Source of the DNA: Clostridia bacterium
Lineage (GTDB): Bacteria; Bacillota; Clostridia; Christensenellales; Aristaeellaceae
Reading direction: 5' to 3'
DNA length: 64,000 nucleotides
Assembly: GCA_017469265.1 (NCBI GenBank)
Contig: JAFUGS010000060.1
Coordinates: 50,272 to 114,271 of the forward strand
The position numbers and the translations under genes were made by a program. Of the stretch, positions 50,076 through 57,735 are shown piece after piece; within the stretch, counting starts at the first letter, position 1; every line of letters starts with the position of its first letter. The notes beneath the pieces were generated by a model. The model was not told the origin of the DNA and did no database searches. It worked only from the letters and a program-made list of their open reading frames with translations.

Positions 50076-50915
50076 TTATTTCCGCCAGCGGCGCAGCAGC
50101 AGGGATAGGGCGTAACAGGCGGCGGCCACCAGCACGATGGAGGCGCCGGCGCTGGTGTCCTGGTGATAGGCCAGGATCAGGCCGAGGATCCCGCTGAAGA
50201 GGGCGATGAGCACGGAGAAGACCGCGTGTTGGCGGCTGTTCCGGGCTAGGTTGCGGCCCGCGGCGGCGGGCAGGATCAGCAGCGCGTTGATCAGCAGCAC
50301 GCCCACCCAGCGGATGGCCAGCATCACGGCGACGGCCACCAGCACCACGAAGGCGCCTTCCACCAGGCGGGTATGGATCCCCCGGGACCGGGCCAGGGAA
50401 GGGGAGACGCTGGTCAGCAGCAGCTGGTTGTACATGGCCGCCCAGAGGATCACCCCCAGGGGCAGGGCGATGGCCAGGGAAAGAAGATCCTCCGGGGTGA
50501 CGGCGAGGATATCACCGATCAGCAGGGAGGAATACCGGGCAAACTTGCCGCCCCGGGCCAGGATCAGCAGCCCGGCCGCGATGGAGGTGGAGGAAAAAAC
50601 GGAGATGATGGTGTCCGTGGAGGCGGAGCCGCTCTGCTTGATCAGGCAGATCAGCACCGCCCAGACGACGCCGAAGATCAGCATGGCCATCAGGTCGCTG
50701 CGAAGGCCCAGCAGGATGCCCAGGCCGATGCCGGTGATGGCGGAATGCCCCAGGGCGTCGGAGAAGAAGGCCATTTGATGGTTCACCGCCATGGTGCCCA
50801 GCAGCCCCAGCAGGGGCGTCAGCAGCAGCACGGCCAGAAAGGCGTTTTTCATGAAGGAAAAACGGAACACCTCAAAGGGAAGCAGCGTGTCCATCAGCGC
50901 GTACAGGTTTTCCAT
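50076..50915 (-). CDS. metal ABC transporter permease (ZnuB/MntB type)
   Basis: 279 residues, minus strand, eight to nine membrane segments, ABC-3 family. The N-terminal part FMKNAFLAVLLLTPLLGLLG and the signature FFSDALGHSAITGIGLGILLG are diagnostic for zinc/manganese permeases. Its ATG overlaps the ATPase stop by one base (TGATG). It imports a divalent metal with the upstream ATPase. No ZnuA-type binding protein is present next to it, so the binding subunit must be elsewhere or is missing. Confidence 0.9.
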   Translation of the reverse strand: MENLYALMDTLLPFEVFRFSFMKNAFLAVLLLTPLLGLLGTMAVNHQMAFFSDALGHSAITGIGLGILLGLRSDLMAMLIFGVVWAVLICLIKQSGSASTDTIISVFSSTSIAAGLLILARGGKFARYSSLLIGDILAVTPEDLLSLAIALPLGVILWAAMYNQLLLTSVSPSLARSRGIHTRLVEGAFVVLVAVAVMLAIRWVGVLLINALLILPAAAGRNLARNSRQHAVFSVLIALFSGILGLILAYHQDTSAGASIVLVAAACYALSLLLRRWRK

Positions 50916-51955
50916 CAGCGATCCGCCTCCTTTTCCGCCCCGGGATCCGCCGCGGGAGCGGCGGAAGCTTTGGACCGGGGGGACGAAGTGATCCGTGCGA
51001 TCCGGCTGAGGCCGGCCGCGGGCCGGGATTTTTCACCTTCCCGGGCGGCATGGGTGTGGGCCGCATCGCCGTGGGCGGAAGGAGCCTCCGGCAGGAGGAC
51101 ATCCGGCTGGGGCGCCTCACTCTCCCGGGCAGTATGGACATGCGCCGCGCCGCCGTGGGCGGGCGGGGTATCTGTCAGCAGCATCTCCGGCAGGAGGACA
51201 TCCGGCCGGGGCGGGACGGTTTTCTCCGCGCCGGTGCCGAAAACGCTCTCAAAGGCGGGGGAGGAAAAGACGGCTTCCGGTTGGCCCTGGGCCAGCACAT
51301 TTTTATCCAGCAGAACCACGTGGTCCGCGTACTCCCGGACCAGGCGCAGGTCATGGCTGACCAGCAGGATGGCCATATGCCGGGTTTCCTTCAGGTGGGT
51401 CACGGTGTCCAGGAACATTTTCAGCCCGTTCCGGTCCACGCCGCTGACGGGCTCGTCCAGCACCAGCAGATCCGGCGCGGGATGCAGGGCCAGGGCCAGC
51501 AGCACCCGCTGCAGCTCCCCGCCGGAGCAGCGGCCCAGGGGCGTGTCCCCCAGGCCGGCGGCGTTTACGTCGGCCAGGGCTTCCGCCACCCGGGCGCGGA
51601 CGCTTTTGCGGATGCCCGTCCAGACGGGACGGCGGGAAAAGGCGGAGGCCAGAAAGTCCGTCACCGTCAGGGGCATCTCGGGATCGAAGGACAGATGCTG
51701 GGGCACATAGCCGGTGGTCAGGTGCGCGAGATCCCGCCCGGCGCTGTCCACATGCCGGATGGCGCCGCCATGGGGAATTTCGCCCAGCAGGGCGCGGATC
51801 AGCGTCGTTTTTCCGGCGCCGTTCTGCCCGATCAGCACGGTGAGCTGACCGCAGTGGATGTGCATGGACACATCCTGCAGAAGCAGCTGCCCGCCCCGGC
51901 GAACGGAGACCTGATCCAGGTCAATGTGGCACAGGGCGCAGCGATGAAGCGGCAT
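50915..51955 (-). CDS. metal ABC transporter ATPase (ZnuC type) with His-rich C-terminal tail
   Basis: 346 residues; start at 51955 with AAGGAGGG upstream. ATPase motifs are GQNGAGKTT (43-51), CSGGELQR (143-150) and LLVLDEPVSG (163-172). The normal ZnuC domain ends near 240; the remaining 106 residues are a tail. It carries two imperfect copies of PDVLLPE (251-257, 284-290), each followed by HGxAAHxHxARE (267-278, 295-306), six histidines in total, before a Ser/Ala/Arg-rich end. Cys6 and Cys9 (RCALCH) add another possible metal site. The tail may sense or buffer imported metal. Confidence 0.88.
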   Translation of the reverse strand: MPLHRCALCHIDLDQVSVRRGGQLLLQDVSMHIHCGQLTVLIGQNGAGKTTLIRALLGEIPHGGAIRHVDSAGRDLAHLTTGYVPQHLSFDPEMPLTVTDFLASAFSRRPVWTGIRKSVRARVAEALADVNAAGLGDTPLGRCSGGELQRVLLALALHPAPDLLVLDEPVSGVDRNGLKMFLDTVTHLKETRHMAILLVSHDLRLVREYADHVVLLDKNVLAQGQPEAVFSSPAFESVFGTGAEKTVPPRPDVLLPEMLLTDTPPAHGGAAHVHTARESEAPQPDVLLPEAPSAHGDAAHTHAAREGEKSRPAAGLSRIARITSSPRSKASAAPAADPGAEKEADR

Positions 51956-51969
51956 AGGGGGATCCCTCC

Positions 51970-51998
51970 TTGAAAATCGGGGAATAATGATGTATTAT
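51970..51998 (+). promoter_or_regulatory. promoter of parA-parB
   Basis: TTGAAA (51970-51975), 17-base spacer, TATTAT (51993-51998), 44 bases before parA. Its -35 overlaps the ribosome site of the divergent ZnuC gene, and its -10 overlaps the opposite -10. Confidence 0.6.
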
Positions 51999-52022
51999 AC
52001 CAGATGTTACTTTTTGTGTAAA
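51994..52022 (-). promoter_or_regulatory. promoter of the ZnuC-ZnuB operon
   Basis: Minus strand: TTTACA (52022-52017), 17-base spacer, TATAAT (51999-51994). An inverted repeat ATAAT-N5-ATTAT (51984-51998) covers the start region and could be an operator; it does not match the Zur consensus I know. Confidence 0.7.
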
Positions 52023-52041
52023 CCAACGGAGAGGAAGGCCC

Positions 52042-52827
52042 ATGGCGAAGATCATCGCGATTACGAATCAGAAAGGCGGCGTCGGAAAAACGACGACCGC
52101 CGTGAATTTGTCCGCCTGGCTGGCAGAGATGGGGAAGAAGACGCTGATGGTGGACCTGGATCCCCAGGGGAACACCACCAGCGGCCTGGGCTGCCGGGTG
52201 AGGGACAACAATTCCGTCTATGACGCGCTGATGGGCCGGGCGAAGATTGAGGACTGCGTGCAGAAGACCGGCGTCAAAAAGCTGCGGCTGATCGGGTCCG
52301 ACATCCGTCTGGCCGGCGCCGAGGTGGAGCTGGTGGGGGAGGATCGGCGGGAATACTATCTGAAAACCCTGCTGGCCCCCATCCGGGAGGATTATGCCTT
52401 CATCCTGATCGACTGCCCGCCGAGCCTGAGCCTGCTGACGCTGAACGCGCTGGCCGCGGCGGATTCGGTGCTGATTCCGATCCAGTGCGAGTATTACGCG
52501 CTGGAGGGGGTCACCAGCCTGATGAATACCATCGGGCGGGTGAAAAAGGCCATGAATCCCAGGCTGGAGATCGAGGGCGTGCTGCTGACCATGCTGGACG
52601 GGCGCACGAACCTGGGCCTGCAGGTGGTGGATCAGGTCAAGAAGCACTTTAAGAAGGAAGTTTTCGCCACCACCATTCCCCGGAACGTGCGCCTGGGGGA
52701 AGCCCCCAGCCACGGGGAGCCCATCCACCTGTATGACCCGAAGAGCACGGGGGCCCTGGCCTATCAGTCCCTGGCGAAGGAAGTTCTTGCCCGGAACAGG
52801 AAAAACGGAACGGGAGGAAAGCTGTAA
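52042..52827 (+). CDS. parA: ParA/Soj chromosome partitioning ATPase
   Basis: 261 residues; ATG at 52042 after GAGAGGAAGG. Deviant Walker A KGGVGKTTT (11-19), switch I region DLDPQGNTTSGLG and Walker B FILIDCPPSL. It binds DNA non-specifically and moves ParB-parS complexes during segregation. parB follows with one base overlap. In most Bacillota parAB lies near the origin, so the window may be near oriC (inference). Confidence 0.95.
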   Translation: MAKIIAITNQKGGVGKTTTAVNLSAWLAEMGKKTLMVDLDPQGNTTSGLGCRVRDNNSVYDALMGRAKIEDCVQKTGVKKLRLIGSDIRLAGAEVELVGEDRREYYLKTLLAPIREDYAFILIDCPPSLSLLTLNALAAADSVLIPIQCEYYALEGVTSLMNTIGRVKKAMNPRLEIEGVLLTMLDGRTNLGLQVVDQVKKHFKKEVFATTIPRNVRLGEAPSHGEPIHLYDPKSTGALAYQSLAKEVLARNRKNGTGGKL

Positions 52828-53684
52828 TGGCGAAGAAGGCACATGGCCTGGGGCGCGGGCTGGACTCCCTGTTTGCGGAGAACGAGGACTGGGGCGCCAG
52901 CATTCAGGAAATCCCCATCGGGGAGCTGGATCCGAACCCGGACCAGCCCCGGAAAACCTTTGACGAAGACACCCTGCGCCTGCTGGCGGACAGCGTGCGG
53001 GACCAGGGGGTGCTGCAGCCGCTGATCGTGGTGGCGGCCAGCAACGGCCGGTACCGGATCATCGCCGGGGAGCGGCGGTATCGGGCGGGGCGGATGGCCG
53101 GGCTGGAGACGGTGCCCTGCATCGTGAAGGATCTGGACATCGTCCGCCAGATGGAAATCTCCCTGATTGAAAACCTGCAGCGGGAGGACCTGAACCCGGT
53201 GGACGCGGCCCGGGGCATCCGGGCGCTGATGCAGCAGTGCGGATACACCCAGGAGAAGGTCGCCTCCCGGCTGGGCAAGAGCCGCCCGGCGGTGGCGAAC
53301 CTGATCCGGCTGCTGAGCCTGCCGGAGGAAGTGACGGAGATGGTCCGGGACGGCCTGCTGACCGCGGGGCACGCCCGGGTGCTGGCGGGGCTGACGGAAG
53401 CGGCGGAGCAGATCCGCCTGGCCCGCCTGGCGGCGGATGAGGGCCTGAACGTGCGTCAGCTGGAGGCGCTGGCGGCGAAGCGGAAAAAGCAGGACCCGCG
53501 GAGGACGAAGGCGGGCAGAACCCTGGCGCCGGAGCTCCGGGAGCTGCAGGAACGCCTGCTGGAAAAGACGGGCATGAAGGCCACCCTGACGGGGACCGTG
53601 AAAAAGGGAAAAATCGTACTGCAGTACAGCAGCCTGGAGGAATTGAACCGGCTGCATGAGCTGCTGGAGCAGGTGCAGGCATGA
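52827..53684 (+). CDS. parB: ParB/Spo0J parS-binding CTPase
   Basis: 285 residues, ATG 52827. The N-terminal motif GLGRGLDSLF is the ParA-interacting peptide. The CTP-binding fold shows PNPDQPRKTF, GERRYRAGRMAG and LIENLQREDLNPVDAA, followed by an HTH (SRLGKSRPAVANLIRLLSLP). A short C-terminal dimerisation domain ends near residue 285. No parS sequence was searched across the window. It overlaps the sugar transferase gene by four bases. Confidence 0.95.
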   Translation: MAKKAHGLGRGLDSLFAENEDWGASIQEIPIGELDPNPDQPRKTFDEDTLRLLADSVRDQGVLQPLIVVAASNGRYRIIAGERRYRAGRMAGLETVPCIVKDLDIVRQMEISLIENLQREDLNPVDAARGIRALMQQCGYTQEKVASRLGKSRPAVANLIRLLSLPEEVTEMVRDGLLTAGHARVLAGLTEAAEQIRLARLAADEGLNVRQLEALAAKRKKQDPRRTKAGRTLAPELRELQERLLEKTGMKATLTGTVKKGKIVLQYSSLEELNRLHELLEQVQA

Positions 53685-54364
53685 GCGGAAAAAAGAAACT
53701 GCCGGAAATGCCCTACTGGGACGGGCCCCTGAGCCACCCTTTCTACAGCCATGTGGTGAAACGGGCGCTGGATCTGCTGCTGGCGCTGCTGCTGCTGCCG
53801 CCGGGGCTGATCCTGATGCTGCCCCTGGCGGTCTGGGTCAGGCTGGATTCCCCCGGGCCCGTGATCTACAAGGCCATCCGGGGTGGATATCACAATCAGC
53901 CCTTCTACATCTTCAAGTTCCGGTCCATGGTGGTGGGGGCGGATCAGACCGGCGGCACCACCGCCAAGAATGACGCCCGGGTCACCCGGGCGGGCCGGAT
54001 CATGCGGCGCTTCAAGCTGGATGAGCTGCCCCAGCTGTTCAACATCCTGCGGGGGGACATGAGCTTTGTGGGCCCCCGGCCGGAGCTGCTGCTGTACACG
54101 AATCAGTACACGGAGGAGCAGCAGTGCATCCTGTGGGTCCGCCCGGGGGTGACGGACCGGAGCAGCATTGTCTACATCGCCCAGGACGAGATCGTGGGCG
54201 AGGAGGATCCGGTGGGCAACTTTGAGCGCCTGATCCTGCCGAAGAAGAATCAGCTGCGGGTGGAATACGCCCGGAATCAGAGCTTCCCCCTGGACTGGCA
54301 GCTCTTCTGGGAGACCATCGCCGGGGTTTTCAAAAAGGCCGAGAAGGCCGCGAAGGAGAAATAA
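53681..54364 (+). CDS. bacterial sugar transferase (initiating glycosyl-1-phosphate transferase)
   Basis: 227 residues; ATG at 53681 overlaps the parB stop. One N-terminal membrane helix (ALDLLLALLLLPPGLILMLPLAV) and the small catalytic domain of WcaJ/PglC-like enzymes: SPGPVIYKAIRGG, FKFRSMVVGAD, RIMRRFKLDELPQLFNILRG and MSFVGPRPE. It starts glycan assembly by placing a sugar phosphate on undecaprenyl phosphate. Its fusion to a parAB transcription unit is unusual. Confidence 0.9.
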   Translation: MSGKKKLPEMPYWDGPLSHPFYSHVVKRALDLLLALLLLPPGLILMLPLAVWVRLDSPGPVIYKAIRGGYHNQPFYIFKFRSMVVGADQTGGTTAKNDARVTRAGRIMRRFKLDELPQLFNILRGDMSFVGPRPELLLYTNQYTEEQQCILWVRPGVTDRSSIVYIAQDEIVGEEDPVGNFERLILPKKNQLRVEYARNQSFPLDWQLFWETIAGVFKKAEKAAKEK

Positions 54365-54368
54365 AGCG

Positions 54369-55244
54369 TTGGAAAGTTATGAAGCGCGGGTGCACAGCGC
54401 CTTCGGCGGGCGGACGCCGGACGCGGGGGATCCCCGGGTGCTGGCCTGGCTGATCCGGCGGAACGGGCTGGAGATGGCCCATCTGAGCCGGGGCAGCCAT
54501 ATCGGCAGCGTTTTCAGCGTGGCGGAGATCATCGCCGTGCTGTACGCCCGGGTGCTGCGGGTGGATCCCGCAGCGCCGAAAATGCCGGACCGGGACCGCC
54601 TGATCCTCAGCAAGGGGCACGCGGGCAGCGCGGTGTACGCGGCGCTGGCGGAGACTGGCTTCTTCCCGGTGGAGGAGCTCAGCACCCATTACGCCAACGG
54701 CTCCCGGCTCAGCGGGCACGTAAGCCACAAGGGCGTGCCTGGGGTGGAGGTTTCCACCGGATCCCTGGGCCACGGGCTGGCGGTGGGCGCGGGCATGGCC
54801 CTGGGCGCCCGGATGGACAGCGAGGCCTGGCGAACCTTCGTGGTGCTGGGCGACGGGGAATGCGACGAGGGCGCGGTCTGGGAAACCGCGCTGCAGGCGG
54901 CCCAGTTCCGGCTGGACCGGCTGATCGCGGTGGTGGATTACAACCACATGCAGAGCCTGGATTTTGTGAAAAACACCCTGGCGCTGGAGCCCTTTGAAAG
55001 CAAGTGGCGGGATTTCGGGTGGAACGCCCTGTCCTGCGACGGGCATGACGTGAACGGGTTGGAGAAGGCCTTCGCCTGGGCGGAGGGGAACGCCGGCACC
55101 GGCAGGCCTTCCGTCATCCTGGCGAACACGGTGAAGGGCAAGGGCGTTTCCTTTATGGAAAACGATATCCTCTGGCATTACCGTACGCCCCAGGGGGAGG
55201 AATACGAAGCCGCGCTGCGGGAACTGGAGGCGCAAAGGCCATGA
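54369..55244 (+). CDS. transketolase, N-terminal (thiamine-binding) subunit
   Basis: 291 residues with TTG start at 54369 (AAGGAGA upstream). The thiamine diphosphate site is visible: GDGECDEGAVWE, VSTGSLGHGLAVGAG, LSKGHAGSAVYA. It is the first half of a split transketolase; the second half is the next gene, overlapping by four bases. In glycan clusters such split enzymes can supply unusual sugars rather than serve the pentose cycle. Confidence 0.9.
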   Translation: MESYEARVHSAFGGRTPDAGDPRVLAWLIRRNGLEMAHLSRGSHIGSVFSVAEIIAVLYARVLRVDPAAPKMPDRDRLILSKGHAGSAVYAALAETGFFPVEELSTHYANGSRLSGHVSHKGVPGVEVSTGSLGHGLAVGAGMALGARMDSEAWRTFVVLGDGECDEGAVWETALQAAQFRLDRLIAVVDYNHMQSLDFVKNTLALEPFESKWRDFGWNALSCDGHDVNGLEKAFAWAEGNAGTGRPSVILANTVKGKGVSFMENDILWHYRTPQGEEYEAALRELEAQRP

Positions 55245-56191
55245 GAGACGCGTTTGTCAGGGCGCTGCTGCGGGAGATGGCCCGGGATGAGCGGATTGTG
55301 CTGGTGACGGGGGATCTGGGCTTCGGGGTGCTGCGCCCGGTGAAGGAACAGTTTCCGGACCGGCTGCTGAACGCGGGCATCGCGGAGCAGAGCATGGTGG
55401 GGCTGGCCGCGGGCCTGGCGGCCACGGGCCGGAAGGTGGTGGTCTATTCTATCGGCAATTTTCCCACCCTGCGCCCCCTGGAGCAGATCCGGAACGACTG
55501 CGCCTACCACGGGGCGGACGTGAAGATCGTCTGCGTCGGGGGCGGCTTTGTCTACGGCAGCCTGGGCATGAGCCATCACGCGACGGAGGACATGGCCGTG
55601 CTGCGGGCCATTCCGGGGGTGACCTGCTTCACGCCCGGCGACCCGGCGGAGACGGAGGCGGTGGTGCCGGCGATGTTTCAGACGCCGGGCACCTGCTACC
55701 TGCGGCTGGGGCGGGGCAATGAGCCCCACGCCCATGAGGAGCCGGTTCCGGACTGGCGCTTTCCGAAGGCCATCCGCCTGCGGGAGGGCCGGGACATCGC
55801 GCTGCTGAGCGCGGGCGGCATCCTGGTGGAGCTGAAACGGGCGGCGGAAAAACTGGCGGAGGCCGGCGTGTCCGCGGAGGTGGTCAGCTTCCCCTGCCTG
55901 AAGCCCCTGGACCGGGAGGCGGTCCTTTCCCTGGCGGGCCGGTTTACGGACCTGATCACCGTGGAGGAGCATACGATCCTGGGCGGCTTCGGCGGCGCGG
56001 TGTGCGAGGTCATCGCGGAGGCGGGATGCCCCTGCCGGGTTCACCGGCTGGGCCTGAAGGACGAGTTCTCCGCCGTGGTGGGGAATCAGGCGTACCTGCG
56101 CCATTTATACGGAATCGATGGAGAAGCCATCGCTGAAAAGGCCATGGCGCTGATCAATGAAAAAAGAACTGACGCTGGAAGAAATCCATGA
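55241..56191 (+). CDS. transketolase, C-terminal subunit
   Basis: 316 residues, ATG 55241. It has the pyrimidine-binding domain (VTGDLGFGVLRPVKEQFPDR, NAGIAEQSMVGLAAGLA with the catalytic Glu) and the C-terminal domain (VVSFPCLKPLDREAV, HTILGGFGGAVCEVIAEAG). It completes the heterodimer with the upstream half. Its end overlaps the LicD gene start by 35 bases, the largest overlap in the window. Confidence 0.9.
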   Translation: MRDAFVRALLREMARDERIVLVTGDLGFGVLRPVKEQFPDRLLNAGIAEQSMVGLAAGLAATGRKVVVYSIGNFPTLRPLEQIRNDCAYHGADVKIVCVGGGFVYGSLGMSHHATEDMAVLRAIPGVTCFTPGDPAETEAVVPAMFQTPGTCYLRLGRGNEPHAHEEPVPDWRFPKAIRLREGRDIALLSAGGILVELKRAAEKLAEAGVSAEVVSFPCLKPLDREAVLSLAGRFTDLITVEEHTILGGFGGAVCEVIAEAGCPCRVHRLGLKDEFSAVVGNQAYLRHLYGIDGEAIAEKAMALINEKRTDAGRNP

Positions 56192-56900
56192 GGAGCTGCT
56201 GGAGCAGCTGCGGGACATCGTGTCCGTCTGCGAACGGCACGGCATTGAATACAACCTGATGTGCGGGACGCTGCTGGGGGCCGTGCGCCACCAGGGCTTC
56301 ATCCCCTGGGATGACGACGTGGACCTGCTGATGACCCGGGAGGCCTTTACCGCGTTCCGCGCGGTCTATCCCAAAGAGTGCGATCAGCGCTTCGAGCTGA
56401 CCTATCTGGACACCTGGACCCCCCGGGTCATGAACCGGGACCCGGAGAAGGCGGTGGCCTTTACGGATCTGTTCATCCTGGATCCGCTGCCCCCGGCGGG
56501 CTGGCGGCGGAAGCTGCATCTGCTGCACCTGCACCTGCTGCAGGGCATGATGAAGAAAAACGTGGACTACAGCCGCTTCGGCCTGAAAAACCGGATTCTG
56601 CTCCGGGGGACCCATCTGCTGGGGCTGCCCTTCTCCTATGCCTGGAAGGCGAAACGGTATGAGCGGGTGTCCACCCGGGTGAAGGAAGGCACGGACCTGC
56701 ACATGAGCAACGGCGCCTTTGAGCTCATGACCCATGTGTGGCATCCGGAGCAGTTCGCGGAGAAAATCAGGGCGCCCTTCGCCGATGTGCAGGCCGTGAT
56801 CCCGAAAAGATACGACGAGGTGCTGACGATTCTCTTCGGTCCGGACTACATGCCGCCGCCGCCCCCCGAGGAGCGGGTGGCGAAGCACCTGGATCTCTGA
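56157..56900 (+). CDS. LicD family phosphotransferase-like protein
   Basis: 247 residues; ATG at 56157 inside the previous gene. Family core MCGTLLGAVRHQGFIPWDDD and VDLLMTREAF, with Asp triads for metal binding. LicD proteins transfer phosphocholine or similar groups to teichoic acids or other surface glycans. Together with the sugar transferase and transketolase it points to a surface glycan decoration module. Confidence 0.88.
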   Translation: MKKELTLEEIHEELLEQLRDIVSVCERHGIEYNLMCGTLLGAVRHQGFIPWDDDVDLLMTREAFTAFRAVYPKECDQRFELTYLDTWTPRVMNRDPEKAVAFTDLFILDPLPPAGWRRKLHLLHLHLLQGMMKKNVDYSRFGLKNRILLRGTHLLGLPFSYAWKAKRYERVSTRVKEGTDLHMSNGAFELMTHVWHPEQFAEKIRAPFADVQAVIPKRYDEVLTILFGPDYMPPPPPEERVAKHLDL

Positions 56901-56919
56901 CGAAAAGGATTATGCACAC

Positions 56920-57735
56920 ATGGAAATGTATTTCTGCCCGCTGTTTTCCGGGTCCAGCGGCAATGCCCTGTTCTGCCAGTACGGCGGCACGCGGCTGCTG
57001 ATCGACGCGGGAAAACCGGGCCGGCCCATCGAGGAGGCGCTCAGGAGCATCGGCGTCGCCCCGGAGACGCTCAGCGGCCTGCTGATCACCCACGAGCACA
57101 CGGATCATATCCAGGGCGCGGGGGTGCTGGCCCGGCGGTACCATCTGCCGGTGTACGCCACCAGCGGCACCTGGGCGGCCATGGAGGATAAAATCGGTAA
57201 AATTCCCGGTGATCTGCGCCGGGAGTTTTATGTGGGCCGGGATTTTTATCTGGGGGAGATGGGCGTGGTGCCCTTCGCCATTCCCCACGACGCGGCGGAC
57301 CCGGTGGGCTTCCGGCTGTACGGCGGAAAGCTCAGCGTCTCCACCGCCACGGACCTGGGGCATTTTTCCCGGGAGGTCTATGACCAGATCGCCGGCAGCA
57401 GCCTGATCCTGCTGGAAAGCAACCACGACCCGGACATGCTGCGGGCCAATCCCCATTACAACGCGATGCTGAAGGCCCGGATCCTGGGAGACCGGGGCCA
57501 CCTGAGCAACGACGCCTGCGCTTCCGCGCTGAAGCATCTGATCGCCGCGGGAACGGGAACGATTCTGCTGGGCCATCTGAGCGGCGAGAACAACACGCCG
57601 GAGCAGGCCATGCGGGTCAGCCGGGCCGCCCTGGCGGAGGAGGGCATCCTGCCGGGCCGGGATGTCCGGCTGGACGTGGCCCTGCGGGACCGGAGAGGAG
57701 AAGTGTACGTCATAAGGGAGAACGAAGATCCATGA
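56920..57735 (+). CDS. WalJ/YycJ-like MBL-fold hydrolase
   Basis: 271 residues; ATG 56920 with AAAGGA upstream (an ATG at 56926 is possible). Metal site LLITHEHTDHIQG, ESNHDPDML and GHLSGENNT. The N-terminus FCPLFSGSSGNA is the hallmark of WalJ/YycJ, a probable nuclease linked to coordination of replication and cell wall in Bacillota. There is no WalRK two-component pair here, unlike in Bacillus. It overlaps the ABC-F gene by four bases. Confidence 0.92.
   Translation: MEMYFCPLFSGSSGNALFCQYGGTRLLIDAGKPGRPIEEALRSIGVAPETLSGLLITHEHTDHIQGAGVLARRYHLPVYATSGTWAAMEDKIGKIPGDLRREFYVGRDFYLGEMGVVPFAIPHDAADPVGFRLYGGKLSVSTATDLGHFSREVYDQIAGSSLILLESNHDPDMLRANPHYNAMLKARILGDRGHLSNDACASALKHLIAAGTGTILLGHLSGENNTPEQAMRVSRAALAEEGILPGRDVRLDVALRDRRGEVYVIRENEDP

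Noticed and set aside
49890-50108. 72-codon plus-strand frame between mscS and the metal permease
   Set aside because: No ribosome site, partly overlaps the permease gene, and has an unusual Trp/Arg composition.
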